Source: Callorhinus ursinus (taxonomy: Eukaryota; Chordata; Mammalia; Carnivora; Otariidae). Taken from it: a DNA stretch of 64,000 nt. Position numbers and translations under genes: made by a program. The notes under the pieces were generated by a model, which ran no database searches, had not been told where the DNA came from, and worked only from the letters and a program-made list of their open reading frames with translations. Positions 11,040-24,353 of the stretch are shown here, piece after piece (position 1 is the first letter of the stretch; each line of letters begins with the position of its first letter). The stretch is from contig NW_020312966.1 in NCBI RefSeq assembly GCF_003265705.1, forward strand, positions 20,132,090-20,196,089, given 5' to 3'.

Positions 11040-13080
11040 TAAGAAAGAAATTGAAGCCAGACATTTCCTTTGTTTCTTCTCATAGATGTAAAATTTAGTC
11101 CCTTCATTAAGATCTGCAGTTGAATTTTGTGTGTGGTTTGAGGTAGGGATTCGGTTTTATTTTTTTTCCTTCTTGGATAAGCAGTTGTCCTGATACCATT
11201 TGTTAAGTAGTCATTCTTTGGTAGCTACACTTGTGGTGAGCATAGCAGAACCTAAAGAGCTGTGGACTCACTGTATTGTGCACCTGAAACTAACGTGCTG
11301 TGTGTCAACTACTTCAATAAAAAAACAGACATAAGCAAAAAATAGTCATCCTTTCCAACAATCTGCAGTGCCCCATTTGTAATACATGACATTTCCATGT
11401 ATGTGTGGAATTGCTCCTGGGTTTTCCATTCTATTCTCTTGGTCCGTTTGCCTCTCCCTGCACCAGTTCACATTTCACTAGTGACTGTAGCTTTACAATA
11501 CAAGTCTGGATACCCGGTAGGGCAGGTCTTTCTACCTTGTTCTTATTTCTTCAAAATTGTCTTGGTTATTCTTGGCTCTTTGTACTTACCCCTACTCATT
11601 CTTTAGGTATGCTTAAGATTATACCACTTACCTTATGATGATATAGCTCCATCTCTCCCCTTCTGGTCTTTATGCTAGTATTGTCATGCATTTTACTTAC
11701 ACATATGTTATAAATGCCATAATGTAATTTACTATTTTTGTTTAGATCGTCGTCTTCTACAGAGAAGTATAAGGGGAGAAGTCACACATTTACCTTGTAG
11801 TTACCATTTTTGATATTCTTAATTTCTTTGTATAGATCCATATTTCCAGCTGGTATCATTTCCTTCTGCTTGAAGGTCTTCCTTTAATATTTCTTTTATT
11901 GTGGATCCACTGGTTAAAAAAAAAAAAAATCCTTCAGCTTTTGTATCACTGGAAAAGTCTCTACTTGCCTTTGGATTTCGAAAGATATTTTTGCTGGGTA
12001 TGGAATTCTAGCTTGACAGTTTTTTTTCTTTCACTTATAAAACAGTGCTGCTGCACTGTCTTCTGGCTATGTTGTTACAAATGAGAATTCTCAGTTTTTG
12101 TTTTTTTGTAACCTATTCCTCCACTCACCCCCACTAGCTTTTGAGATTTTTCTCTTTATTACTGATGATGAGCAATTTGATTGTGATGTGCTTTGTTCTA
12201 GTTTTCTCTGTGTTTTCTTGTGTTTGGGATTCACTGAGCTCATTGAATCTGTAGGTTTAAATCACTGTTATCTCCCCTTAATTTTTTGAACACACGGAAT
12301 ACAGTCACATTAACTTTTAACTTTTTTCTGTGTCTTTGTCAACTAAGTCTACCATTTGTGTTGGTTCTAGGTCAGTTTTGATTGATTTTTCTCCTGAATC
12401 TGGGTCATATTTTCATGCTTCCTTGGAAGCCAGGTCATCTTTGGTTGAATGATAGTCATTATTGGGTACTGGACATTTTTGTATTTGTGTAAGTGTTCTT
12501 CAGTTTTGTTCTGAGATGCCGTTAGGTTTCTTAGAAATAGTTTTATCTTTCAGTTCTTGCTTTGTAGGTTGGGACCAGAGCAGTATTTATTCTAAAGCTA
12601 ATTTTGCCTCACCAATGCAGCAACACCCTTCTGAGTACTCTACCTGTGTCTCTGCATTATGAGGCTGCCTTTTGTTTTGGTTTTGCTTTTTGGTGTGTTT
12701 CCCTGCCCCACCCCCACCCCCACCCCACTCCCACCAGTCTGTCTGTTAGGAACAGTTGTAGGAACAGTGTGCCTACAATTTTATAATTCCAGGCCCCATG
12801 GGAACTCTAGGCACTCTGTCTTTCTTATTTGTTTCACGCTATATTCTGCTGGATTCTCAAGAGGGACCTTCTGCAGATTCCCGAGATTGTGTCTCTGACC
12901 AGTTCTCTCCTTTCAGGGCTCTGTCCAAATTTGAGCTACTTTGACCTCCCTGGATTCTCTGCTCCATCTTCTCAACTCAGGGAGTTCATTGGCCTCCACC
13001 CGGGCTCCTCCTTACCGTGTTACAACCCAGAAACTCCCCAACGCTCAGAGACAGGAATTAAGTTGGCCACTAAATGAAAG
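11040..13080 (-). mobile_element. Long L1M element, antisense, about 2 kb
   Basis: The plus strand reads as antisense L1. First comes an ORF2-type region ('gtgtgtggtttgaggtaggga', 'cagttgtcctgataccatttgtt', 'ttctattctcttggtcc', 'ttgtcttggttattcttggctc' to about 11600). It is followed by 'gaaaagtctctacttgcctttgg', 'gttttctctgtgtt' and an L1 5'-region type ending ('ctcctgaatctgggtcatattttc', 'gggaccagagcagtatttattc', 'aacacccttctgagtactctac'). It is diverged and interrupted at 11220-11342. Borders are approximate. Confidence 0.75.
11220..11342 (+). mobile_element. Short L1-type 3' tail inserted into the L1M, with target duplication
   Basis: The segment ends 'gtgcacctgaaactaacgtgctgtg...caactacttcaataaaa' plus an A-rich tail, the common 3' end of LINE-1 copies. 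It is bracketed by TAGTCATTCTTT (11208-11219) and TAGTCATCCTTT (11343-11354), and removing it restores the surrounding antisense L1 sequence. This looks like a 5'-truncated retroinsertion. Confidence 0.7.
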
Positions 13081-13884
13081 TGGAGTGCGTGGGAAAAGTA
13101 GCACTCTTTGGTCTTCAGGTCAGTTGTGCAAGTATTGGACGGTAACCTTTTACTACTTTAAGAGGAACTTCTTCAATTCGTTCTTCGTTTCATACATCTT
13201 TCAAAAGAGCACTTACCTCTTGGAGTCCGTTTATCATGCTTCTGTACCAGGGGGCGGTTTGTGAAGCTGTGTCCACCAGGACCAAGTGCCCCATTTGTGG
13301 GAGCCACGATAATCTTTATTAAACACATGCTCTTTTTCCAAGATTTAAGGTGCTCGCACTGTGCTGCAGGCCATTTTATCAACTACATTCCGAAGTCTGG
13401 TTGAGATTCAGAACAGTTACTCTGATGTTTCTACAATAACTCAATGGGAGAAAGTTCACTGAGAGAAGATTTTTTTTTTTGACACAAGTCATGAAGCAAT
13501 TAAATTAATATTCTCTGAAATTGATCTGTCAAACCCATAGTAAGAATTTGTTTATAGCTCTTCATTGTGCCTATAAATTATCTCTTTATCCATAAAGGTT
13601 GAGGACATAAAAAAAGAGTATCTTCGTGTGTTTAATTATCATTGTTTTCTGTGGATGAGATGAGGTTCAGCTATTCAAACAGATAGCTCAAATGTGCTTG
13701 TATTTTTAGTACTTCTTTGAAGTCCTCACATATAACATAAAGCATGACAGTGACAGAATTCCATTACCCAAAAAGATGACTGGCTTTCTTCGTAAAATTT
13801 CAGTATTTGGTGTGAGCAATATAAATATCCTTTAATAAAAACATAAATCAACTTGTAGGAGGGTAATGGTTTATCCGATGAGTC

Positions 13885-14035
13885 CACAGACTGTGGCCTG
13901 TGGGCCAAATCTGGCCTCTGGCTTATTTTGTAAATAAGTTTTATTGGAATACAAGGAAACCCATTTAACAGGGCTGTGTCCCACAAGGTCTAAAATATTT
14001 ACTACCTGGCCTTACACAGAAAACATCAACTCCTG
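13885..14035 (-). repeat. hAT MITE remnant ('gtcagcaaac' type)
   Basis: 'gactgtggcctgtgggccaaatctggcc', 'gtaaataagttttattggaatac' and 'ctaaaatatttactacctggcc' are the reverse-oriented motifs of the same MITE seen at 32515. Confidence 0.8.
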
Positions 14036-15040
14036 GTTTATTTCATTGGTGTTGAAGTGAGGTAAAATCGTAAGACCAAAAACCAGGAGTTGGAAAGGAA
14101 AATCGAGATGAACTGAATAGTACTCTGGTGGGAGATTCAAGTACATCTGAGCAGCAGAGCCTATATATACTTCGTAACTGCCCATCACTAAATCTAGTTT
14201 AAATTCTTTTTGCCAACCTCCAAACTGGAAATTCAGCTGTCAGAAAAGAAGAATTCTTAAATTCTGTTTTATGGGCAGTAACTACATACTTAAGGTTAGC
14301 AATAACTTAAACACATTATGAATTGGGTGATATGACTGAATTTAAAACTCTCTTTTCAGTTAGTGGTTTAATTGCACAGTGTTACGTGTTTAGTTTCCTG
14401 CAAAAGCATGTGAAGTGTAGACTTCAAAGGGAATAATAAAGCTTGAGCATTGTGTGGGGGGATTAAAAACCTTTTGCCCTCTCTGTAGGTCGAGAGACCA
14501 CGATGGTTATGATAGAAAAGGTCATCACAGTATTTCTCATTATTAAAAATATTACTTATTTTCACTTCATTTGCATGACATTAAATCTAACTTATTAATC
14601 AGGCCCTTTTCTTAAGCTTCTTATTCTTTTAGTATAGATACAGAATTAATCTGTAAAAGGTTTTCAGAGGTTTTTGCTTTTTTATAATCCATATTCAGTT
14701 ATTAGGGTAGAGACTTAGGAAGGATGTCTGGGTTTCAGCTGCTCTTACATGCAAAAGGAGCCATTCCTTTATCATGGGAGGGCCTAGCTCGGTGCCTTAC
14801 ATACGGTGGTATCATCTGCTGATAAACGAGAATTAAATACATAGACACTTCTGGTTCAGAAAGGCACATCGTCAAACAGAAGTATCTCCTTTCCCTGGAA
14901 GCCCGATGAGAATAATAGTAAACAGTTTAAAAAAAAAAATCATTGAAAATGAGAACGGGGTTTTTAGTGGACAAGATCATTCAGCAGATTTCTGGAACTC
15001 AGAGAAAGGATGGAGGGGTGGAAGTCAGTAAAGTAGAACG

Positions 15041-15246
15041 GGGGGCGCCTGGGGGGCTCAGTCGGTTAAGCATCTGCCTTCGGATCAGGTCATGATCTCA
15101 GGGTCCTGGGATCGAGTCCTGCATCGGGCACCCTGCTCAGTGGGGAGTCTGCTTCTCACTCTCCCTCTGCCGCTTGCCCAGCTTGTACTCTCTCTCTCTC
15201 TCTCTCTCTCAAATATATAAATAAAATCTTTAAAAAAAAAAAAAAA
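15041..15246 (+). mobile_element. Can-SINE, plus strand
   Basis: GGGGGGCGCCTGGGGGGCTC head, 'ctgccttcggatcaggtcatgatctcaggg' body, a (TC)n tract, ATAAATAAAATCTTT and a 15-A tail. Confidence 0.95.
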
Positions 15247-17124
15247 GAACAGAGGAAGCTAGGGCCAGAGAGAGCGTTGGTCTGCCTTGGAGAAACTGAG
15301 ATGTGATAAACCAAAGGTAAAAATAGGAGTTTGCAGGAAGGACTTTATGCAGAATCTGGGAATCTTGTCCTCAGCCGGATAGGTTTTGAGAAATCTTCTC
15401 AAAATAAATGGATTAGCTCCATTCTGGCATTTAAGGATATCACCTCAATCTGAGTCATACAGCCGCTAGGTGTCACTTAAATAGGGACTAGGCATTTGAA
15501 AAAAAAGACTACAACAGTTATAGAGTGGGGCCAAGATTTCTTTTTTCTTTAGGTAGGAAAAGAAGACTGGAGAAAATAGATTAAACGGGAAACAAAAGAA
15601 AATTTGAAAAGAAAATAATGAGTGGCGAAGGAGAGACTCTCCTATTCATAAAAGAACAAGATGCTATAAAAATAGATTGATCAGAGAGCAAAAGCAAAAC
15701 AAATGCTCTTGGATATTAAAAGTCTCAGTGCCCAAACTTTAAAAAAAAAAAAAAACGAACAATTTAGTGAATGGAAGCTAAATTTAATGTAAGAACAGCT
15801 AAGTAGAACAAAAAGGCAAAGACATGGAAAATAGAAAATTTGAGCTTTAGAGGATCACTCTAAGAGGAATGGGAATTCCAGGGCGATGACAGGGAATGGG
15901 AGGGGATGATTTACAACGTAAATATTTCTTGTAGCTGAAGGCCACGCAGGTAGTTTCTAGGATGCCCTCACACAGTGAGTGAGAAAAAATGTACACTTGA
16001 ATAGATGTTATGAAATGTCACAATAAACGTGAGGCAGGCTGGGAGGCTTTCAGAGAGGTTAGACACCGAATAGCTTCAGCCAAATGAGAATCAGTGGCTG
16101 CGGGTTTCTCATCATCCACCCTGGGTTTAAAAAACCACTGGCACAGTGACTTCCAGGTTCTGAGGGCAACCAAAGATCAGCCTTACGTTCTTTACTTAGC
16201 CAGCCTATCGAGCGTGAGAATGAAATACACATTTCAGATATACAAGGACTCGGATTTTCTCTTCCATACTATTCGGGTATGTTCCGGGAAAGCCATCGGT
16301 TAACAGCCCTGGCCGACTTAAGCAGAAAAGACCTTTATTGGAGGCTATTGAAGATGAGAGAACCAGGCTTGGAGAACAGGCAGGAACAAAGGAAGGATCA
16401 GTAGCCAGAACCACAGCCAAAATGTCAAGCCACGGAAGGAGTCCAGCAACACTAGGGATTTCTCCTGGGCTCCGGCAGCCATCACCAAACAGCCTGCTGC
16501 TTTGCCAGAGCATCTCCAGATTCCAGATTCCAGGGCGGGTGTGTCTGTCTGTCCCTCGTAGGTAACGGGCCTGGCCCAAGTTCTGATGAAGCTAGGAAAG
16601 AGTGCGTGGAGTCTTCAGCTTCTGCAATAGCAAGGCGGCTCCCACCAAGACTGATCAAGTAGGGAGTTTCCTAACCATAGGAGGGAAGGTTCAGAGGCTG
16701 GGCAGTCAAATAAAGTGACAGGTGTCCCCCTCAGGCTTCAACACGGTACAGAGAGTGGAAAATCACAGAATGACAGCTTTGCAACAGGCTTGCAGAACAA
16801 TCAGTCAAGAGTCTAGACGGCAAGAGGTCCAAGAGTTTCAGGTGGGAGAAAAACTGGGGACTTGATAGAATACCTGATAGGACGGAGAAAAAGATATGAT
16901 GGATGTAAACAGGTGAGGTAATCTTTGGTGGGGTGATCGTCACCATTGGGTGCTGGACATTTTTGTCCTGAAGTAGCTCTCCAAGCTTATTCCTTAGCGA
17001 GGTGACCAGCAGGAGAAAGAGTAAAACTGATTCCCCTGGGGAGGTAGCCACTAGAAGCTGCCCGAACTAGTGGATTTTTAAAAAATCGTGTACATTGATT
17101 TTTCTCAAATTTTCTTAAATTATT
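15247..17124. other. Intron 1 stretch with no recognised content
   Basis: A-rich single-copy-looking sequence. 16320-16600 could be part of an old LTR-like repeat ('acctttattggagg') but I cannot name it. Frames near 16205-16579 and 16731-17051 are unsupported. Confidence 0.45.
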
Positions 17125-17227
17125 CTTTTCTCTTTTTTAATGGGCTCCGCGCCCAGCGGGGGGCTTGAACTCACAACCCTGAGATCAAAAGCCGCATGCT
17201 CTACCAACTGAGCCAGCCTGGTGCCCT
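17125..17227 (-). mobile_element. Short Can-SINE (head only), minus strand
   Basis: Reverse complement of the tRNA-derived head: 'gggggcttgaactcacaaccctgagatc...ctctaccaactgagccagcctggtgccc'. It belongs to the short subtype without the TC-rich body. Confidence 0.9.
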
Positions 17228-18084
17228 GTCTCCCAATTATTCTTAAAAACAAAACAAATGCCTTTAGAAAGGGATGCAGTCACCAGTTTATAAGTAAATG
17301 GCTTCCATCCCAGAAGTTAGGCTTTCTTTTCCTTTGGAAACATTCATGTGTATGTGGTTAGATTCCCAAACCAGTCCATAACATAAGTTATAGTAAAATT
17401 AGGATACCCTAGATCTGTAGTTTAAAAATGAAAAGAAGAAAAATGGCCCAGTTTGGGGGCCATTCTAGGTGCCCAGTGGTGGGAGGATTTCGCTGGGGCC
17501 GGGAGGCGTGGGGAAGAGAGGGACCTCTGTTCCCCCACTGGTGGTGGTTGGGATGCAGGATCAAAGGGGCAGTCTTCACCGCGGTAAAATGCACACTTGC
17601 TACTCCTGTTTCCACATGCATCCGTCGGGGCCTTCTGCATGCCTATTGGGCTCACCAGGTCTCGGAAAGAATTCGGTTCCTGGTTGGGCTTCTCACCTAA
17701 TAGCTCATAGAGACACTGCTCTGATTCAATTCTGAACGTGCCCCTGGCTGAGGAAAGCCAGGGAGGACAACCTTCCAGCCCTTCGTCCTAGGTAACCTCA
17801 GCGCCAGGAAAAGGGGACATGGAAGGGAGCAAGGATGTGGCTCCTTTTTCACCCTCTGCACCCAAGCCCCTCCCTACCCACCAGCACCCCTGAACCGTGG
17901 CCCTTCCAAGGCTCTGTGCTTCTGCGCATGCTTGGACCCCCGACTCCCACTCCATTTCGTGCGGGACAACCCCGTTGCCTTCCAGGACATGGTTCAAGCG
18001 CTGCCCCCTCTAACCAGCCTCTCCAGACCTCCACCCTCTTCTCCATCCAGCCCCCTGCCTGCCTGCCTGCCCCCCAACCCCCAA

Positions 18085-18245
18085 CCATGGGTTCGTTGCT
18101 GTCTTCATCATGCATTTCCCGTTACTGGTTTGCCCCCACAGCCTCTTTAATAGCAGGGACCACCGTGTCGCCTTTATAATCAGTTATCTGCATGTGCGGG
18201 GCTTGGTACACAGCAGGCATTTAATAAATATTCGAATGGATTTAA
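18085..18245 (+). repeat. L2 LINE 3' fragment
   Basis: 'agcagggaccaccgtgtcgcc', 'ggggcttggtacacagcaggcatttaataaatattcgaatgga' is the conserved L2 3' end. Confidence 0.85.
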
Positions 18246-18889
18246 AAATGGTCAGCCAGATGGAGTTACTATGTAGTCCCAACTGGAAGCTGGGTATGCC
18301 TTTCTTAAAATCTTCCTGCCCTAACCTACTGACCTGACCGCCAGAATCCAAGTGAGATTCAGCTGTGGTCTGGTCTGGAGCTGGAGATTCTCTCCGTTGG
18401 GTTATTTCACTAATGAACCTAACCTGGCCCTCATTCTTCTTATCTAATTTCCATCTTCTGTTTCTCTTCTTCCTCTGTTCAAAATGCCCTGTCTCATCTT
18501 TGGCCATGAGACAAAATGTATCATAGATCCGGTTCTTTCCCTTGCCCGGATCTCTTATGAACTGGGGTAAAAGGAGTTTATTTTAGGGCTCAGTTTGTGA
18601 ACTACAGCAGGCCATGCCTTTTTCTTGATTTAATTTTTTCCTGTCATTCAGTCGAATGGTAGATAAGAACACCACTTCCCTTCCCATCGTGAGCCTGGGA
18701 TGCCTTTCCGGTAGCGTATCCATCCCATTTCTGCTGAGAACTCATACCCCTACCTACTGAATGATACATAAGATTTTCAACAGTATAAAAAACAAACCAG
18801 GGGCTTTCTTTTGTCTAACCTCAAAGGGCAAATGGAAGTGATTTTTGTCACGTAATGCAAGTATTACCCATGCTCACTTTTAAATGATT

Positions 18890-19590
18890 TAGAAAGAAGA
18901 AAATAAAATCACTGTAATCCTACCACCCTGAGATTAATACTCTTAAACTATTAGGTCTATATCCTTAGACATCCTTTCTTCCTATGCATATAATTTCCTC
19001 ACAAAAATAAAATTTTACTACTCACACCTACTTTTCTTTTAAACTTACATATGTAGATTGTTCATCATTAATTGCATAACATTCCATTATAGAAATGTAC
19101 AATAACTTTCTGAATTTTTCTCCTGAACTTGGGCATTTGTGTTGGACATACGTGGAAAAATATAAAAATATTCAAGAAACTGGCTGTACTGTTTTTAATA
19201 GACAAACCCTAGAGACAACATAAATGTTCTCCTGACATACTCCAAAGAGTTGAATTGCTAGTTTAGAAGGTGTAACTTTAATATGTACACATTGCTTTGT
19301 AAAATACAGTCAAATATTACAGAGCTATAAACATGAAATCATTACCCTGTATTTAATTTTACTTCTCAGAGATAACCTCCATTAACATTTGATGTGGATC
19401 TTTCCAGACTTTCTTCCTCTCTGGATACTTGGAAATTTTTATAACGAAGTTTATATTTTAGAGTTTTTCTTACCCTTATAAAATCACATGATGTGTATCC
19501 TTCTGCAACTTTAATTTTTCTGCTTCGTATTTCTTGAAAACCTTTCCAAATGTGTAGAGATTAATCTGCAGCATGTGTATATGTGTACAC
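18890..19590 (-). repeat. Old LINE-1 (L1M/L1ME) fragments, antisense
   Basis: 'gcataacattccattatagaaatg', 'ataacctccattaacatttgatgtggatctttccagac' and 'catgatgtgtatcc' are antisense motifs of old L1 3' regions. The match is patchy. Confidence 0.6.
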
Positions 19591-19879
19591 ACGTGTCTAT
19601 ATATACACACATGGGTTACAACATACACGGCAGCCTTACGGGTGGGTAATGTCAGAGCTTTGTGATTTACCTGCCAAGAGACTTTGGGAATTTTATTCCT
19701 TGGATTCATTCAAAATAAATAAGTAAATTCAACTGAGTGCATGCCAAGTGCAAGGCTACCTAAGACCTGAGCTCCTCGTGGTCCGGTGAGGAAACCTGGA
19801 GCGTATACCTAAGTAATGATGGCAAAATGATGCCATGGTACCCCGGAAGTTGCTATGGCAACAGAGGAGGCACATTACC

Positions 19880-20050
19880 ATCAGTCCAGGGAAGTCATAG
19901 GCTCAAATCTTGGTATCTATGACTTAGTAACTGAGACTTTAGGTAAATCCTTACCTTCTCTGCCTCAGTGCAAGGTGGATATAGTAATAGCTACCCCAAA
20001 ATGCCATTATGAATGCTTAATGGGAAAATGTAGTAGTTTCTAGAAGAGTG
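19880..20050 (+). repeat. MIR SINE
   Basis: 'ggctcaaatcttggtatctatgacttagtaac...taaatccttaccttctctgcctcag' follows the MIR consensus in sense orientation. Confidence 0.85.
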
Positions 20051-20286
20051 TTGAATGCCATGAATGCTTGGTTAAGTAGACAAATCATGGTGTATTAATT
20101 AATCCAATATTCTGTAGCTATGAAAAATAAAGTCATTCTGTGTACTGACAGGTCAAACTTGAAGATGTGTTAATAGAGTATTGTATGGTTTGCTATCATT
20201 TGTGTACAATTTTTTTATGGGTTGCACAGGTGTATACCTGTATACATACTTGTATTTCCATAGTCTGTCTAAAAGGATATCAAAGG

Positions 20287-20499
20287 GGGAGGGTTGCCTG
20301 GGTGACTCAGTTGGTTGAGTGTCTGACTCTTGACTTCAGTTCAGGTCATGACCTCAGGGTCGTGGGATCGAGCCCTGCGTCCGAGCCCCGTGTCAGGCTC
20401 CCTGCCCAGTAGTGAGTCGGCTTCTCCCTCTCCCTCTGCACCTCCCCCCACCCGTGTGCGCACTCTCTCTCTTTCAAATAAATAAAATCTTTAAAAAAT
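20287..20499 (+). mobile_element. Can-SINE, plus strand, 16-bp perfect target duplication
   Basis: Sense Can-SINE (GGGTTGCCTGGGTGACTC... AATAAAATCTTTAAAAAAT). Perfect duplications AAAAGGATATCAAAGG flank it at 20271-20286 and 20500-20515, defining the insertion exactly. Confidence 0.96.
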
Positions 20500-20754
20500 A
20501 AAAGGATATCAAAGGAACTTAACAGTCTTGCCTTTGAGGAAGGGAACGGGGTCAGGAGCGGGGGGGAAAGATTTGCTTTCCTCATAAGCACATCTGCGCT
20601 GTTTGAATTCCCATGTTTATTGTGTAAAGGAAAGTTCTTAAAAATTATGAATCAAGTAAAACTCTACGTTTATCATAGAGGAAGATGGCATCAGTTTAAT
20701 GAAACTTCAAATATTCTTACATGGCGGTTTTTCACAATCATTTTGTAAAGCAGT

Positions 20755-20960
20755 TGTAGGCATGGACTTGAGTAGGCGTATTTACTGACTGGGATCCTGG
20801 AAAAGTTACTTAGGTGCTGTAAACCTTCATCTTTTTCTGTAGGATAGGAAATAATAATAACAACTATTTTCTGGGAATGTCGTGAAAATGAGATAGCGTA
20901 ATGAAATGGAAAGCAATTAATGGTGCATAACACATTGTATGCACTCAGAGGTTCCTTGTG
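20755..20960 (+). repeat. MIR SINE, diverged
   Basis: 'ggaaaagttacttaggtgctgtaaaccttcatctttttctgtaggataggaaataataataa...gtgaaaatgagatagcgtaatg' aligns with the MIR core and 3' part. Confidence 0.7.
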
Positions 20961-23655
20961 TTCTAGCTAATGCTAGCAGGCTAGCTCTGTCAGGACACTG
21001 GGTTGCAAATGGTGGTGATCTAACTCAGTTTTCTTTTCCCAAGGACGGGAATTTGTTGGTCCACACAAATGGAAGTCGTGGGTAGGCCTGCCTTTGGGCG
21101 TGGCTCTATCTAGCACTTCCCTTGAAGGCGCTGGGACTCATTCTCTCTCCAGCTTTTTCCTTCCATGTTGGTTCACTTCCCAGGTAGCTCCAGGCTTACG
21201 TCCTACTAGCTCCTAGTGAAAAGAACCCACCATTTCTAACCAAAGTCCCAGCACTGGCTGATTCTCCTGCCTTGGTCAGAGGCCCACTAGCCAAGGGACT
21301 GGAATACACGATTGGCAGGCCCCGATTACAGTCCTCTCCTTTGAACCCTCGATGGGAAGGGCCAGCCTGAGAGGTTGAGCAATGGCAGGCTTTTTGTGCA
21401 ACAGGCTTAGAGACAAAGAAACCACCTGAACCAAGAACTGGGGAGAAGTTTCTTCCCCAAAGGGAAAAATAGGGGCCAGGGAGACAGAAACTGTGGATGT
21501 TTTCCCCCCTCACAGCCTACTGCTTGGCTGCCTGACAGTTATTCCTATTATTTTTATATATACATTTTCAGAAATTTAACAGTCTAACTGTTTCATTACA
21601 GAGGCACGTCATCTTAGTTTGGGCTGAGGTCCTAAAATTAGTGCAGGGTTCCTTGGTAAGAGAAGCTACCCTTGATAATACCTCGGCAGTGTGAAATGGT
21701 CTACACAGCATCACTCCTGTCTAGCCTTGACTCTTATTTAGGACCAAATGGCTGGGCCTTCTGCTGAGCACCAGATAGATGAGTTGCTTTACTGGTAGGG
21801 GCCCTGTGATGTGAAGGTCTGTTTGTAAACAGAATAACTCACAGTTCGGGGAGATGGTCACGTTAAGAGCCAACAAAAGAGATTTCCATCTGCCCTGGTG
21901 TAAGCAGAGACCACCTGTACTGTTTAAAACCTCCCATCTAGTTTTTTGGTTTGTTTTTTTTTTTTTAACCAAGCGTGCATGCTTGCCTTGGTTAAGGTGA
22001 GTGTGGAAGTAATGCTGCTCCATCGGAGACCAGAGTTGTTTGGCCCTTTCCCAAAAGAGAGTCCAATTAGTGTGCCCGTCCTCAGGTCTGGGAGGTACAA
22101 GTAGTTAAGTACTGTCTGTGTGTTTCTCTCAAATCCATTCAGCCCCTGCCACTGCACAATGGAGGGAGGCTCACGGGATAGCCCACCAGAAACATCCATT
22201 GGGAGAAGGGAAATGACACAGGGATCGCCTCCCAAAGCACGTCATGTCTCCTGCACAGGAATAAATTCCAGGCCCTGGGAGACTTGGTGGGGACGTGACT
22301 GTTGGTGCAGCCGATAGGACTGCCTTGATTCCTACCCTCCAGGAGGATTTGCGGGGCTGACCTTCCTCCACAGCTCATTTCTTGGTGTAGATGTATTGGC
22401 TTGGTGATTGATTCCCTTAGAGGCTGAGCTATCTGTCATAGACCTTTGTTTTCTGGACTTAAGGATTCTCTGGCAGTAGAATTGCCTTTAAGATTTCTTA
22501 GATTTTCTGTCTAGTATCTAGATTGGATCAACTATCCAAAGTCACACAACCTGCCTAGTCCTGGTCCTTGAAGTTAGATCTCCGTTTCTTGGCAACAGAT
22601 CTCTGGGAATTTCCCCAGCCTACAGCTTACGGCTTCCATAGGCCTTTGCCTCAAAGCAATTTGGAACAATAGCCTGGATGGGGAGACAAAAGTAACATGC
22701 CCCCAGCGTGCTCGCCAGTGGGTGGTTCTTTCTTGGGAGTGTCCAGGGAGAGTATACAGACTTCCCAACCTAGGGGCCCAAGACTCCTAGATCCTCAGCT
22801 CTTTTCCCATTTGGCTTCCTTCTGGGGACCTTCGCATGGAGGGGATACAGCTCTGTATCTCTTGGATTGCTTTCGATGGAAAGAAAAGGCCTCCATAGCA
22901 AAGCTGTCCCCCTCTCGACTTTCAGGCAAGCCTCAAATGAAGCTTATCCGCAATAATTTCCTGAAGGCCCCACGAAGTGACCCACTCACTCTGCCACTCT
23001 TGAACGAGGCTTGCCAGCTCCCCATTGCACCAAGGCTCAGCTTGACTCAGCCCGTTCCACAAGCTGTCACTTGCAACACACTTCCATTTCCCTAACTCAA
23101 AGAGCTTTAAGCAAAAAGGAGATGTTATGGGCTGATGCAACAGAGAAATCTGGGGCAAAGACCAACCGTTGCCCCCAGCGTATGACCTGATTCCGAGTTT
23201 TGAAGGACTGCCTCAGACCCTCTCTCTCCATTTCTCCACTCCACTTGCCCCTGTGGACCCTCCATTCTCGGATGGCTTCTGGCTAACGTCAGCCTTCCTG
23301 GGAAGGCCCACCCCTTCTTGGCAGTAGCTCCATAAAAATCCCTGGGGTTGGCCTTTGTTTACCCCCCTTTGGTCATATGCCACTCACTGCAGCCACTGTG
23401 AGGGAGGAGGAGGATGGAACAAAAGATCAGCCAGGCCCGGGTCACCTAGGGGCACAATGCACTTGGGCTAGCACTTGGGAGCGGTGCTCCCCCAAAAACA
23501 ATGAGGGAGCTTTTGCCTCATGAAGACGGAATGTTTGCTGGGCCAACTAAAACAACAGGCTCACACAAGGATTTGACAGAATATTTGGGAGGGGAAAATG
23601 AATTTAAGAAAGTTGCCAAATGTCATTCCTAGGCCTTTAGAGTGAAGTACAGCCC
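20961..23655. other. Intron 1 stretch without recognised gene or mobile element
   Basis: 2.7 kb of moderately GC-rich intron. 22540-22600 may be a MIR scrap. Open frames on both strands (for example 22697-23095, 21924-22235 and 21196-21513) have no similarity I recognise and overlap each other in opposite directions. Confidence 0.45.
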
Positions 23656-23948
23656 AGCATTGCCCAACAGAAAGATCATGTGTGCCACAAATTTAAGCCA
23701 CATGGTAAAATATATATATATACATATACATACATATATATATATATGGAAACAGGTAAAATAATAATTTTAATACTACCTGATTTAATCACATTTCATA
23801 AAGGCAAAATAGTATCATTTTGACATGTAATCTGTGTAAAAACTATTGGTGAGATCCTTTACCCTTTTCAGTGCTGAGTTTTAACCTCCATTGTGTATTT
23901 TATACTTCGAGCTCATGTTGATTCAGATGAGCCACATGTGGCTAAAGG
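23656..23948 (+). repeat. hAT-Charlie-type MITE with internal TA microsatellite
   Basis: 'cagcattgcccaacagaaagatca', 'gaaacaggtaaaataataattttaatac', 'atcattttgacatgtaat' and 'gccacatgtggctaaa' are motifs of the 'CAGTGCTGTCCAATAG' class of hAT MITEs. A (TA)n/(CATA)n tract occupies 23711-23748. Confidence 0.75.
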
Positions 23949-24353
23949 GGCTTCTGGAGCGAACAGAGCAAGATTCGCTGATAACTTTTTATAAAGAAGC
24001 TGCATGTCTGTCATCAGCTGATAAGTTATTCCTTCTGTTTCTGTGTGATGAGGGGTTACCATGAAATTGTGTGTCTCCTCATTACAAGAATGTGTCTTCA
24101 GATGAGCCTGAAGACACAGGGCCATGCGGGGTGTCTAGTTGGGTGCCATTCCTGTCTGAACACCCATCCCAGCATACAGTTAGTTAGTACACAACAATTA
24201 CTTAGTTATCTGTCTCCTCTCTTGGACTCTACGCGCTAAGGAGGCAGACACTCTTCCCCATCTTGCTTTACCTCTGTTCCCTAAGCCCAGTCCATAGACA
24301 CTAAGTAGGTATTTTTTAAGTAAAATTAAATTAAATGAAAAACTTGGATGAAG

